This document shows, piece after piece, positions 42,751 to 54,363 of a DNA stretch of 64,000 nt (position 1 is the stretch's first letter; each line of letters opens with the position of its first letter). The position numbers were made by a program, and so were the translations under genes. Source of the DNA: Sanderia malayensis (taxonomy: Eukaryota; Cnidaria; Scyphozoa; Semaeostomeae; Pelagiidae); NCBI GenBank assembly GCA_013076295.1, contig RQOL01000876.1:124001-188000 (forward strand), in the 5' to 3' direction. The notes beneath the pieces were generated by a model, which saw nothing but the letters and a program-made list of their open reading frames with translations, was not told where the DNA came from and ran no database searches.

Positions 42751-43422
42751 CAGAAATATTATGCTACTGATACTCGCGATGCATGTAATTATTTTTCAAG
42801 CATATATCCACATGCAGCCACACTGTTGTCAATGAAACTTGCAGATCAACTGTTGTCTCAAGTTAAAGGTGATTCAGCACCATGTCTTGGATTGCCAGAT
42901 CTGAGGTCAGATCCTGGAACCACAGAGCCTGTTTTATCTGCCAGAGAAACTGCTGGTTTACAATATATAGGGGGCTATGTATTGCATAAGGTTCACGACA
43001 AACACAGAAGTAGAAAAACATGGAAATCAAAGGAGAGCCAATCCACAATGCAAGTTTTGAAGCAGGGTAAGTTTCATGAAGATAATCTTGCACAAAATAA
43101 ATTGACAAATGCTGTGAGTCGTGGTGGTCTATTGGGCATCACCCAAAATGCAGAGAAACAATTTTTTATAACAGAGGTGAATTTTAGAAGATTTCAACCC
43201 ACATCTGCTGCAATGCATTTTAATACAGCAAGAGCAGCATTTGAGGATTTGTCAAATAATTTGGATAATGTGCCCAATAGCTTTATTTCAGAAGATGTTT
43301 TGTACAGCATCATTAGTTTGTATATTAAAGTCAGATGTTTTTCTTTTGCAAGGGATGCGATTCAGACCTTTAAAGTCAATGCAAAGACCCCCTGCCTGTT
43401 TATTTTGAGCCCTGTTTATTAG
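42751..43422 (+). CDS. Transposon-associated ORF fragment (C-terminal)
   Basis: An open frame of over 220 codons with LSARETAGLQYIGGYVLHK, a basic stretch, TNAVSRGGLLGITQNAEK and ISLYIKVRCFSFARDA. This pattern (YLGG.V..K...K, SRGGL, LY.RVR.FS.A.D) is the C-terminal part of large transposon ORFs common in cnidarian genomes, possibly companions of P-like transposases. The Helitron terminus at 42749 directly precedes it, so its 5' part is lost; the listed Met at 42658 lies in the Helitron and is not a true start. The exact family name is uncertain. Confidence 0.5.
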   Translation, partial: QKYYATDTRDACNYFSSIYPHAATLLSMKLADQLLSQVKGDSAPCLGLPDLRSDPGTTEPVLSARETAGLQYIGGYVLHKVHDKHRSRKTWKSKESQSTMQVLKQGKFHEDNLAQNKLTNAVSRGGLLGITQNAEKQFFITEVNFRRFQPTSAAMHFNTARAAFEDLSNNLDNVPNSFISEDVLYSIISLYIKVRCFSFARDAIQTFKVNAKTPCLFILSPVY

Positions 43423-43480
43423 GTTTTGAGGGTATTTTAACCTCCTCTGTTGATTATGCACAACATACGAGTACATAGAT

Positions 43481-44225
43481 TTAAATGTATGGATTTACAG
43501 GTACATTTATTAAGTTTTTTTTAAAGGAACTTGAAGGTAGTTTATCATCAGTAACATTGAACCAAGCTTTGCTTTTGTCCTTACGACCATGTGTGTTCCC
43601 ACTTTGGCAAAAAATGGACTTTTGGATTCTGATGGCATTGTTATTGTATCCAAATATGTGCATATCTGGATTGTCATTCCTTCTTCCCAATTTTCTCTGA
43701 TTTCCAAAATATTCCTCAACTGGGTCTTGGCAGAATCTCTCCGAAAGCACAAACTCTACACCATTGCCTAATAAATATTTTGTTGCTTCAATCAATGAAT
43801 AGGCTGAAATTTCGATGCTTTCATGTGTTTGTCTTCAAATAAAAATTTTATCTGTGGAGTTTTCTGTAAAGTTGCCTGGTCTTTCAGCAAATGCTTTCCC
43901 GTCATGACTTAACATATACAGTTCATTTTCAATCCATTCAAACCGTTCATCATTACATGATGTATATGGCGCTACATATGGTTTTCATTTTCTTATGTGC
44001 TCTTGGGTGCTTCTGACATTGAGACAATCAAAAAATTTGTCCATCATTTCACAATAATAAGCTGTACCCAAAACAGCATTTGATTCTTGCATTCTGAGTA
44101 CAGCTTTAACTGAGGCACTAAGTACTTGTGCTGCGAGGCAAACTCTCATATGGGGTATGGAGTATATGTTGCCATAAAATGGCAACATATACTCCACATG
44201 ATCCTCAGGCATAGAGACAGTTGGT
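43481..44225 (-). pseudogene. P-like transposase fragment, minus strand, two in-frame TGA codons
   Basis: ORFs 44212-43985 and 43795-43481 are in the same frame and separated by two TGA codons. The first holds [18 protein letters not shown] and [17 protein letters not shown], the second [20 protein letters not shown] and [13 protein letters not shown], both characteristic of P/THAP9-like transposases. Between them ERPGNFTENS is still readable. Apart from the two stops the frame is intact over about 230 codons, so this copy is younger than that at 8640-9195. Its N-terminal end coincides with an 18-bp inverted repeat at 44158-44196. It converges with the ORF at 42751-43422. Confidence 0.75.
44158..44196. 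repeat. Perfect 18-bp inverted repeat with AAA loop
   Basis: Arms 44158-44175 (TGGAGTATATGTTGCCAT) and 44179-44196 are exact complements around three bases. It lies at the upstream end of the P-like transposase match, where conserved coding becomes unrecognisable. Confidence 0.95.
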
Positions 44226-44229
44226 TGTC

Positions 44230-47120
44230 GGGTCGGAGAAATTGCAAATTAAATTACTTTAGGGGCTACACCTTCGATAAAGTATGAGAGAATGCTACAA
44301 CTGCCACAAGGCAGAAAACCGCAACTGTAACTAAACACAAGCATTGTATCTGCAATGAGTGATTACCCCCATTTCCCGAATGTAAAATGGCTTAAAGCAG
44401 CTGTATATACTTGACAAACATCGCGATTTGGTGGAATTTGCAATCAGTGCGACAAATTCAAATTCAAATTCGTGTAAATCAGCAACAATCAAATAGTTTT
44501 TTAATTTAGGTTGATAGAAAACGGATTAAAGAACAAAATAGGGTGCAACATCATCTCTAGATATAGTTGCCTAGGACATTGGGGGAACCGAAACGGTTTG
44601 CGAGCACAGCGCCCTAATTTTTCCTAAGCGATCAGTTTGGAGATTCTGCCAAGGTGGTATCAAACTAGGCCAGATTGAGAGAGAAAGTATTCGAAATTTC
44701 AAATCAAGCTATTCCTGTCTGAAAGGTCAGCATGTGCAGATAACGAAAGAGCCCCAAATAAGGCTTGATGAAGGATATTGCCGCCAGCCACTCGTATGTG
44801 TTGTAAGGGGGCGACACACGCAAAATAGAAGCAAAATTGGGCATGGGTGTTAATATTAAGCTGTAGATATTTGAATGAAACGCACACTCATCAGAATTGG
44901 CCCAATACTTATAAACGGAAACAGCGCCTCCGACAAACAGCGCCGAAATCATGACCAATTCAGATTATGCTAAATTTTACACCAAATGACGATTACCGTT
45001 CAAAATATACCAAAGCATAATACTATGCTGGGTATGGTCACTGTTTGGAACTGTGTGGGATACTTATTGTGAACCTTTTCGATTTAGACTTTAGGGTGAA
45101 CATTTTTTGTTGCTATCCGCAAACGAGAACAAATATGGCCTTGAAATAAGGAAAATAAACCAATCACAGACAGATACCCTGTTGTTGCCACACCCTGGCG
45201 GCAAGGGCGATAGATTTGTGATTTTCACGGATTTTCACGGATACACCCTTTCCGAATTTGAGGGAAAAACCAGAAATCAAGCCACTGTATCATGGCAAAC
45301 AGCTAAGAAGGGTGGTGCTAGTAGGAAAGTAAGGAAAACTGTAAATCTTTGTGTGATAATGACTTTCAGGCTACCGAACCTACAAATTTGGTGGTGGGAC
45401 ATTTGTAATGCTTTAAAATAATGCAGCATTTGAGAATTGATATCGAGACAACTAATTGACATTGCAATCGCATGACAAGGGCCTAATGCCCAGGCCAAAC
45501 ATCACAAACCAGCCTGAACTGACGTGCCCTTGCTTTGCATGGCAGAAATATACTTAGATTTTGTGCAAAATTTCCCCCCAGATGTTCTAGAATCAGCAGC
45601 ACCTACTTCCAACCTGGGATTCCTGGTCTAAAGCTATAAATATGCAAGCTATAAATGTACCAGCAAGAAGTGAACAAAACTACAAGCAAGAAAAACCCCA
45701 AACATGAAGTGGCGTTAAATGAAAACACATAATAGGTGTACAGTGGTAGGGGATATCAAGAGGGGGAGATGATAAAAACAACCCTAGTGGCCATGGATAA
45801 AAAGGAAGCAGAAAATAGGCCCTCCCAAGTTAGTTACTCTTACAGACCTTACAGTAAGAAGGAGCCAGGCGAAATCACACGCAAAATATGCTGACTAGAT
45901 AAACAGCAAAGTAAGCTAAGCCTAGTTCAATGATGCGTGTGCAGGAAATAATTGGTACCCAAATACAAATATTAAGAAACGACCTCACCGGGATAGCTTG
46001 TATATGCTTGTATATGTGGCTCTGAGAGGTAGCTATGGAAGACATCGGCCAGTCGGGCGTCATATTGTGTTTTGATCAGCAGTATACGACAAACTTCCCA
46101 GAACATAGTTATCATATTTGAGAGAACACAACATAAAGAAATTGTGCTAGCTCTCTGAGTTCCAACGAAGAATGATTAGAAATGCTACACTCTGTACTCC
46201 TATATGCCCCAAGGATTTAATCCCTACAAAACGTGCCCCGCTAAACGCATGGATAAGGGTCTCCCTAGTGCCCCAATATTTAGGGTGTGTTGATGAACTT
46301 TGCCTAAGGATTTATATCCGTGTCGCGACGGTAACACGGATATGGTTGTTAGCGAGCGATGCAATTTCTTTCAACCTTAACCATTTTTAAATTACATTTA
46401 AAATCATAAAAACTTCACCTGATAATTGCCAGATAAGGCTACTTATGCGTTATTCCTTTTTGGAAATATTTTTTCACTATTACCTATTTTTGAAAAATAT
46501 TTCTCAATTTTTCACAACAGCATCCATCTAAATCAACATGTACAATACAATGACATTCACACATTTATCTATTTTCTGGTCACATTCTACATAACTGTTT
46601 ATAAGAAAGTTTCTTTCAGCCCAGCTTTCAGACTTGCTATATTTCTCCAAAAACCCTCAATACAATAACATCTGTATGAAGAACATAACAGAAAGACAAC
46701 AAATTATCTCAATATATATATATATATAGGCATGATATTAATATCACAGTAACTACAATTATTGAACTAGAGATCTGTAAAGTTTCTTAGGATTTAAAGA
46801 TCCACCCCTGATCTTTCTAAACGTTTTGAAGAACCAAGCTTAACTTTCTTACAAAATAAAAAACACGTATTTATACTATGAAAATAATACATTGGGTAGT
46901 TTTAGTTGAGTTTTTAATGCAGAAAGGTTGACCATTTGAAGGTTGGAAATCATGTATAAGGCTAAAACCCCCAATGGTCTAAATTTTGTGGCTGGGGCAC
47001 CGGGTAATAAGAGATGTATTAATGATAGTCGTACATATGAAATTAGCATGCACCTTTTTATAAAAAATCTAAATTAATCTAAAGGCGGACTGCTTTTGCC
47101 AAGAAAAAAAGATTAAATTT
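44230..47120. other. Long stretch without recognised gene
   Basis: A plus ORF at 45107-45421 (104 codons) has the segment DTLLLPHPGGKGDRFVIFTD but no recognised family. A (TA)9-like microsatellite lies near 46709-46728. The rest is AT-rich with no clear repeats or splice-linked coding. Confidence 0.4.
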
Positions 47121-47124
47121 TAAC

Positions 47125-47568
47125 TCAGCCACTTATGTGGATCCTGCACTCAGGAGAGAGCAAAACAGGAGAGAGGTCCCTTTTGACTCTCTGCACACAC
47201 TTGCGCTTGCTACATACACACCTAGGCAAAAAGGAACAAATAATTATACAGTTAAAAGTTTTCGTTTGTATATAGGGCAGTATTGAATGAGATATATGTT
47301 TTTCACATGTAAACTCACCATGATTTAACTTCTGTGTGTTTGTAACGATCTTGCACTCGCAGCGCAGCAATACAAAAGGAGTTAGGCCATCGTGATCTTT
47401 CACAACATCTTCTTCACTACTCGTATCATAGCTGTCTGCCAGAGACTCAAACTGATGTGGTTTTGCATCTCCAACATATAGACATACTTCCTTTTTCAGA
47501 TGATAATTTTTTGGATACCAAAAAGCTACTATTATCTTACTCTTTAACCAAACTTCTGAGACACACAC
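47125..47568 (-). CDS. Unrecognised ORF or exon
   Basis: 147 codons on the minus strand. The first two thirds are acidic and polar (ESLADSYDTSSEEDVVKDHD), followed by LTPFVLLRCECKIV. A good splice donor, ATG|GTGAGT, lies at about 47319 on the minus strand, so the true exon may end there and the remaining C-terminal residues may be intron. Start and neighbours are unknown. Confidence 0.35.
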   Translation of the reverse strand: MCVSEVWLKSKIIVAFWYPKNYHLKKEVCLYVGDAKPHQFESLADSYDTSSEEDVVKDHDGLTPFVLLRCECKIVTNTQKLNHGEFTCEKHISHSILPYIQTKTFNCIIICSFLPRCVCSKRKCVQRVKRDLSPVLLSPECRIHISG

Positions 47569-47829
47569 AGCCGCAACGCAGTGTTCTCAAGTAAAACAGA
47601 ATTCAGATTGTACATCTTTCAACGTCACAACCAACTTCTGCAATCTCAAAACTGGCTGAAAAAAATTGCCCAATTTTTGCACTTTGACGCCTATTTATTC
47701 ACACTTGGGGGTTTCCAAAATTGTCAAAAAATATGATTTCACCTTTTTTCATAAGTCAATGATAAATCCAAAAAAAAATTTCATTTCAGTTCCCCTTTAA
47801 CCCCATCTTATTTGTTCAATTTCACATCA

Positions 47830-48432
47830 AGTGCAGATGAATTTGGTGAAAAATTATCTTATTGGTCAGGAAACATTCCTGAAATTGAATTGGCAACAGG
47901 AGGTCAAAGTATTAATGAGTCTTGGTTCTCAATGAGAAAACACATAATTAGAGCATCTAAGGCATGCAAAGTTAAAACAAGGATGTAAAAATATAAACGT
48001 AAAGGAGCAGCTGCAACTGATTTGTGAAATATTTTTGCCAGAATTTCAAGAAGCAAGCCAGTAGACCCTAGTCTCCCTTTACTTAAATATGGCCTTGCTA
48101 CAGAAGATGATGATGTCCAAGCCTTTTTCAAAAAATTTGTCAATGAGCATAAAAATGCCACATTAAAGGAGTGTTGTTTGTTTCTTTCCAAGCAATTACC
48201 ATTTATTGCTGGTAGGCCAGATAGAAGAGTTTGCTGTGACTGTTGTGGAAAATCCTGTTTTGAGGTAAAGTACCCTTTCTCAATTGCTCATACTACTCCT
48301 AATGACCCAAATGTAAAACTGCCATATTTGGTAATTGATCCAGCAACCGAATCACTCCATTTGAATAGAAGTGACAAGTACTTCGTGCAGTGTCAAGTTC
48401 AGATGACACCTAAACAATTCAATATTTCATAA
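47830..48432 (+). pseudogene. YqaJ-type recombinase/exonuclease fragment
   Basis: The C-terminal ORF (48178-48432) has CDCCGKSCFEVKYPFSIAH, where the E-x-K of the YqaJ/lambda-exonuclease fold is visible, and HLNRSDKYFVQCQVQMT, the Q-x-Q motif. Upstream, 47880-48170 reads SWFSMRKHIIRASK and LLKYGLATEDDDVQ with an in-frame stop near 47985. YqaJ nucleases trim DNA ends and are frequently carried by invertebrate DNA transposons and viruses. It ends before the catalytic core is complete. Confidence 0.55.
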
Positions 48433-48975
48433 ATAATTACTGGTTGATTAAATTTTCAACATGTACATCATGAAAATGAACGTTCTGATGATAGGTAAAT
48501 TGAAAATTGTTGGCCCATTGTGAATAAACTACTTTCAAAAGTTACAACTGGTGAGGTGAGGATATAAATACTTCACCTTTACTTTTTTGTTTGGACCTCT
48601 CATAACTCATTCAAAAAGAAAATTCAGTTTGACCAAAGTTTTTGGAACAATACCAAGGACACATTAAAAAAACTTTAAATAATTTTTATATTTCGCACCT
48701 CTTTTCAGCAAAGGCAAGTTAGAAATGAATGCATTCTTTTGTATATTTGACTTTTCATTTGCATGTGCCCTGAACATTTGTCATTTTGTTTCTATGGCAC
48801 ACCAACCCCGTAAAAAAAAACACAATTATTTTGTGTAGGTCAAAATGATGTCCACCATCTGAACATGTTCATTGCTATCAGAAAATGTAATTAACTGTCT
48901 GAATTCATAGTTGACTGGCTGAAATTTCTAATATCACAATTCTTTATTTTTGATATCACAATTCTTTATTTCTGA
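48433..48975. other. Stretch without gene; short direct repeats
   Basis: CACAATTCTTTATTTNTGATAT is repeated in tandem around 48935-48982. No coding seen. Confidence 0.5.
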
Positions 48976-49041
48976 TATCACAAATGTGACGCGATCAAAC
49001 GCTGCCTCGATATCAATTTCGAGCTCAATTCAACTCCTCTC

Positions 49042-50690
49042 ATGTCACATGGCAATGGCGTGCATGTATTCATGATGGAGTCAACACGCACACACAGTAT
49101 TTTGAATATAATTTTAACTAATGTGAGTGCTTTACCAGAAGCACTGAATAGCGAGAACACAAGCACATCCTCCCAAGAGGTTCAAACAAACTCGAATGCC
49201 AGCATTGAGGATGAAGTGTCACCAATATTTGGGAGACCAACAAGAATGAAGATGGATAGGCCTATTGCTGCCATTAGAATAAGCTCTGCAACAACATCTA
49301 ATGTCCATGCTCGTTCTACATCACTTCCCAGTCAAGGAGGATTAGGAATAGCAAGAGCGATTTGAGGGCACATGTTCCGTCCGCCAATATCAGCCGTTAC
49401 CTTCCCCGCAGCTGCCCTAGGATGGCAGATCCGAAGACCAGCACCACAGCATCAATTTGGAAAGAGGGGCAGCAAGAAAATCAGCCAAGAGTCGACAAAA
49501 TGTAACAAAGACCCTTTTTTTATTGATCTAGTTTTACTCCAGGGGCCAAATGACAAAGTTGTTCCCAAGCAAGAGCCGAAAGTTGAGCTTATGGAGAGAG
49601 GGCATGTTTTCCAGGGGGTAACATTTTTCAAAGAGTGGACTGTGGAACAAGTGCATCAGAAAATTCTATTTTTATTTTCCAGCATTCTTTATGAATATGA
49701 TGTATTTGCAATTGCAACATCAGTGCACACAAAAATCTTAAGCCAACTCTAGACAAAGGCCAACAGTTTGATGGCATACTGCTTCATAGATTGTTTAGGC
49801 AAAAACACTGTACATATTGCCAGGCCGCATCCTTTTTCAGATCACAGGAAATCTAAAGGACGAGGACACAGATGACACCTGTGATTATGAAGAGGAGGAA
49901 CTTATGCCCCCAAATGCACATCAACATGTTATCGCAGGCAGATTCTTTGGCTGACGAACTACCACTAGCTGTAAATGAACCGCCACCATCCTTTGCAAGA
50001 GTGAATACAAATGATGCTGTGCTCTCCACTCAACCTAATTCTGACATCCAGAAGCAGTTTGCTGACTTGAGAAGTTATTTGGACCACATTAAAACTCCTT
50101 TATTTGATATAGCCCTTTCATCTGCGAACAGGATTGTATTTCGAAGAAGGAAACTGTGGGATGATGCCATTGAGAAAATGAAATTATTTTACAACATCTC
50201 GGAAAGCAATCCACTTCCAATCACTCCCATGGAGATTGAGTTTATTGGTGAGGAAGGTGCAGATGGTGGTGGTCTTCGGCGAGAATTTTTCTGTAAAGTA
50301 TTTAAAAAATCTGCTGACAAGCTTATCACAGGTGCAGAAAATAACCTTACCTTTAGAAGAGATGCACATAAACTAGAGAGAAAGGAGTTTGAGAACTTTG
50401 GAAAGCTCACTCCACTAGCATTTATACATGGCTATGATGGTCAACATAACTGGTGTCAAAACCCTATCCAGTATGTTCTAGATCCAGATGATGTTGGAAT
50501 ATATTATGATGTTGAGGCAATCCCAGATGGAGAAGTGAAGGCAAAGATGCTTGAACTTTCTGCAGCACAAGATGTCGAAAGCATGAACAAAGTACTTGAC
50601 TGCAATCTTCTCATTGATGCCAGATTTGAAGCAGGATTTAACTGCATGTACATAGATTTCCAACAAAAAGATGATTTTAATGGTGATTAA
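49042..50690 (+). pseudogene. HECT-type E3 ubiquitin ligase-like gene, N-terminal and N-lobe part
   Basis: Three plus ORFs in different frames: 49042-49365 (Ser/Thr rich), 49372-49752 and 49872-50690. The second has VELMERGHVFQGVTF and FKEWTVEQVHQKI, typical of the region before the HECT domain in G2E3-like proteins that abound in fish and cnidarian genomes. The third has the HECT N-lobe signature FIGEEGADGGGLRREFF near residues 125-140. Frameshifts lie near 49366 and 49800-49900. The C-lobe with the catalytic Cys continues at 54364, so a 3.7-kb insertion splits the gene. HECT ligases transfer ubiquitin through that Cys. Proteins of this type are often transposon cargo rather than host genes. 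Confidence 0.75.
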
Positions 50691-50717
50691 ATTTCGAATT
50701 TAATCAGAGTTAAGGTG

Positions 50718-50943
50718 CAAAGAAATCATCCATTCCTTGTTATTGCACACGGCAAAGTGCTGACAGGTTGATAAGAATCGGATCCCCGATCCTGCAGTGA
50801 AATACCCATGGGGTTGGCATTTTCAATATCGTTGTCAATCGACGTCTTTCATCTCCTCTCCTTTGAGGTATTTATTTGTATGAACCATAGGAGCGTTAAT
50901 CGTTGTTTTACGAGTGTGCTTCGCACACGTTCAATTCAATTTT
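50718..50943 (+). repeat. 228-bp direct repeat, left copy
   Basis: Runs from AAGAAATCATCCATTCCTTG to about CACACGTTCAATTCA. It matches 53950-54176 with roughly a dozen differences. CACGGCAAAGTGC and ATCGGATCCCCGATCC (a palindrome) are conserved. Confidence 0.93.
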
Positions 50944-51159
50944 CGGATTATCTTTGGTGTTTACTTGAATTTATATACCTTGGTTGCAATCAACTCGGCC
51001 AATACTTTTGCGGTGCCGAACCACCAGAACCACATATTTTCCAACGTTGGGTTATTTACTCACAGTTGCCGATTTACGATGACCTCATCGGACACTGTAT
51101 CAGTTGGTGAGATTGTTCCTTTTTTTACTTTTCTCTATTTACGCTATTTCTGTTGATAT

Positions 51160-51260
51160 GTTTATGGCAACTGCGAACAACCCAGAAGTCAAGGCCCAAG
51201 ATATTCAAACTCTCCTAATGACCTTAGAAAGTCCTATTTCGAAGGTTCAGGCCTGAAGGT
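51160..51260 (+). other. Short ORF, unrecognised
   Basis: From the Met at 51159-51165 it reads ATANNPEVKAQDIQTLLMTL and then stops within about 12 residues. It looks like the start of a Gag-like or other element protein, but nothing further supports that. Confidence 0.25.
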
Positions 51261-53521
51261 CGACCAGTTTTGGGAACGTTTTCGCAAGGGTTTTATTTGT
51301 TCCCTTGGCCCGGCCTTCGCTCAGTCCTACAGACTTCTCACACACTTCGCCGATGTCCTGCAATCGATCCTTGAGCAAGGTGGCCAACACACCATACTCT
51401 GGCTCCCCTCTGACGACGTCATGATTGTTTGCCACAGACAAACTTTTGGTATGACAGCTAAATTTGGCCTTTTTGGCCTGTTTTCTCGATTTTCTTGAAT
51501 TCCTCTACTTTCGAATTTCCCTTGTTAATCGTTTTCGTTATAATAGTTCTGTCGTCTTCGACTGTCGGGGTTCTTGTGTTTTCAATTTCAATTTCATTTT
51601 ATTCAATAACAATTGCTTATAACATACAACTGTGTGTATAATAAAGTAGTTAACATGGATACAAGAGTAATCTATGCTTTGTTCATTTTCCAATATATGT
51701 CTCACACACGCATAGCAACGTTAAACGGCACGAGGGGCATGGGCATAAATCTAGCATTGAGATCGTTTCATGTAAATGTGTTATCATGAAGGACATTGCG
51801 CAGATGATTAAATGCATCCTTACTTATTCACAAACATTTTTCATGGCAATAGTTAGCAAATTCACAATTTTGTCTGTAATACACCCGAGCATGTCAACTT
51901 TGATAAAGCGATGGAAAGTCCTCTATGGCTAACAACTGCACTCGCATTTTTCGACGGAATTGGGCAAGGTACAAATAAAAGAACAATTTTTGGTACCTTT
52001 GTTCCCTATTTGTTTCCAACAATCGAAATATAGCAGCAAGAAGCTGAAATGTTGCGAAACTCTTTCGGTAATTGGCAGTTTGCAGCATTGCTGTCAGGCT
52101 ATTGTATTGGCCCATCCACTATTGCATCGACTTGTTGACAGAGCCCACTAGGTCCCTGAGTTCCATCAACTTGTTCATCTGTCGGCATGGGAGCACGATG
52201 ACATCACATGGGGGGTCATCCTGTTGTCGCAATGGAATGGGTGCGGGCTATTCTATTATCTAAATTTAACTGAGGCACCGGCTGTCAGTGTATCTTGAGA
52301 CGCGGCGGGCAGTACAGGTTCGCATCACAGCTATTCACAACTCTCAATGGTTTGAGGCCCCCTGGCCTGCCGAAGTTTATAGGTCGTAGGGAAAACCTAT
52401 GGGATGATCGAAGAAATGTAGGTATTAATTGTGAAATTGTAGGAAAAACTTGATTGTGTTTGCCCCACACAATCAAATTATTAATTTACACGTCAATTGT
52501 CACTGTGTGTGAGTGAAATTTTGGCAACAGAAATGATACATGCCTGTGCTGCGCAGTCGGGAGAAACGACAGGTCGAGCATGGCAACACTGCTAAAATTG
52601 CTTGTCTTTGCTGCCAAACGTTTGGGGGGAGTGCTACAAGCATTTATGTGTCGCTTTGGGCAAATGCCCCCGCCCCCGGACAACAGAAGCTTTAAACAAG
52701 AAGATTACAGCACATATTACAGCCTTGTGGGCGACCTCACACATTTATTTTGCACAGTTTTTCGTGTAGGTCCGGCATCAACGGCTGGTTCAGGTAGAAC
52801 TCCCTCTAGGGACATCCTAAGTAGCAAATCTTATTAATAAACAGTTATAATTTGATTTTAGTAGTCTCTGTTTGGTTCAGTGTCTCTTCCATATAGCTTA
52901 ATACAAATATACTTCAGGTTAGCATTTCAGTTCAGTTCAACTTCATGCAGCTTGGTTACTTCGTTAACATAATAATAGTATATCCAAAACAGCGGACAGT
53001 TTTCGAAGTTTGTCTAAATTAGGCCAGTAGTTGAAATAAAGTCTGGTAACTAAACAACGGCCCGTTCTTTGGGTGTCCCGGATCATATGATCAAAGCCCA
53101 AGGCCAATGGTCTAGGGTGGCCTATCTAGTTATATAAAGCTACCCCAACCTATATATGGCCACTCTCGGCTTCACACACATTTTCGCATACGGTGTGTTA
53201 GGGGTCGTGTTTGCTGGTTGTGACATGCATTGAATTACATGTGCATAAATGTGCTGTCATTGGGGCTATGTGGAATCACATACCCACACCCACTTGTGTT
53301 GTAAACACAGATACCATCGAGAATTCTCGCTTTGGATAAACATTTTGATTCTGGATTTCTAATTCAGACAGCATATCCAACTGAAAAGTACGGAGTACCC
53401 ATGCAATGGTACCCCCAGATACCTCGCCTGCGACCTACCCTCATGTCTGATTTCAACGTGAAAGTGTCAAGCAACGACATGGCCACACGAATTTAATCAC
53501 CGCAACTTGGCAAGGGTATAA

Positions 53522-53690
53522 ATAGTCCTCCGCGAGGACACACCGAAATACCTGTAACAATAGTCCTCCACGAGGACACAACAAAATGCATAAATAGTCC
53601 TCCGCGAGGACACAGCGAAATATCTACATACATAGTCCTCCGCGAGGGCACAACTAAATGTATAAATAGTCCTCGGCGAGGACACAACAA
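53522..53690. repeat. Minisatellite of hairpin units with alternating 38/34-bp period
   Basis: Five copies of ATAGTCCTCCGCGAGGACAC start at 53522, 53560, 53594, 53632 and 53666. Each contains the inverted repeat GTCCTC-CGC-GAGGAC. Spacing alternates 38, 34, 38, 34, so the real unit is a 72-bp dimer. Confidence 0.92.
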
Positions 53691-53949
53691 AACAAACACT
53701 GCAATTATCGCCAAGCCTTTAGGTAGTGTGGCCTTTTGCCTGCTACTTTTTACGACACATATGTTACTTAGAAGGTTACCGCCGATTAGTCGCGGTGGAT
53801 CGTGCTGGGTGCCTTCATTATGAATTTTTGAGTTTTTGCGTTTATTTTTATGCTTATGTTCCTGACCTGTCATTTTTCAGGCTTATTGTTTGGAGGGTTC
53901 GGAGGAGGAATTGCTGGCTCCGAAAGAGAATATAAGCTAGTAAGGATAA

Positions 53950-54176
53950 GAAATTATCCATTCCTTGTTATTGCACACGGCAAAGTGCTGACGGGTTGAT
54001 AAGAATCGGATCCCCGATCCTGCAGTGAAATACCCATGGGGTTGGCATCTCCAATATCGTTTTCAATCGACGTCTTTCATCTCCTCTCCTTTGAGGTATT
54101 TATTTGTATGAACCATAGGTGGGTTAATCATTGTTTTACAAGTGTGTTTCGCACATGTTCAATTCAGTTCTTCCCA
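53950..54176 (+). repeat. 228-bp direct repeat, right copy
   Basis: Counterpart of 50718-50943. It is followed by a different sequence that includes the hairpin CAATTTGC-ACG-GCAAATTG near 54279-54297. Confidence 0.93.
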
Positions 54177-54363
54177 CCCTCCCTGTCCTCTTTTATTGTT
54201 TATTGATTTACATTATGATTTCGGTCATCATTTTGCGGTTTCACCATTCGGTTAGTACCGCCAGGTCTACCGGTCGGACAATTTGCACGGCAAATTGGGA
54301 CACCGACCGTAAAAGCGTATCCCTACTCAAGCCATCCGGGCCAGTTGGCTAACCGCCCGATTT

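Larger units (their letters stand above)
50691..54363. mobile_element. 3.7-kb insertion splitting the HECT gene
   Basis: The HECT coding stops near 50690 and resumes near 54364, so the sequence between is an insertion. It contains a 228-bp direct repeat (50718-50943 and 53950-54176), a 34/38-bp hairpin minisatellite, and small ORFs but no recognisable polymerase or transposase. The direct repeats do not sit at the edges, so it is not a simple LTR pair. Exact ends and target duplication were not determined. Confidence 0.6.

Noticed and set aside
45107..45421. Functional 104-codon gene
   Set aside because: No family, splice context, promoter or conserved neighbour supports it, so it was left in the unassigned stretch.
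53522..53690. CRISPR-like array of five repeats
   Set aside because: The context is eukaryotic, spacers are short and similar to one another, and spacing alternates 38/34, so it is a minisatellite.
50718..54176. LTR pair of a retrotransposon
   Set aside because: The 228-bp direct repeats lack TG...CA ends, are set in from the insertion borders, and enclose no pol sequence.
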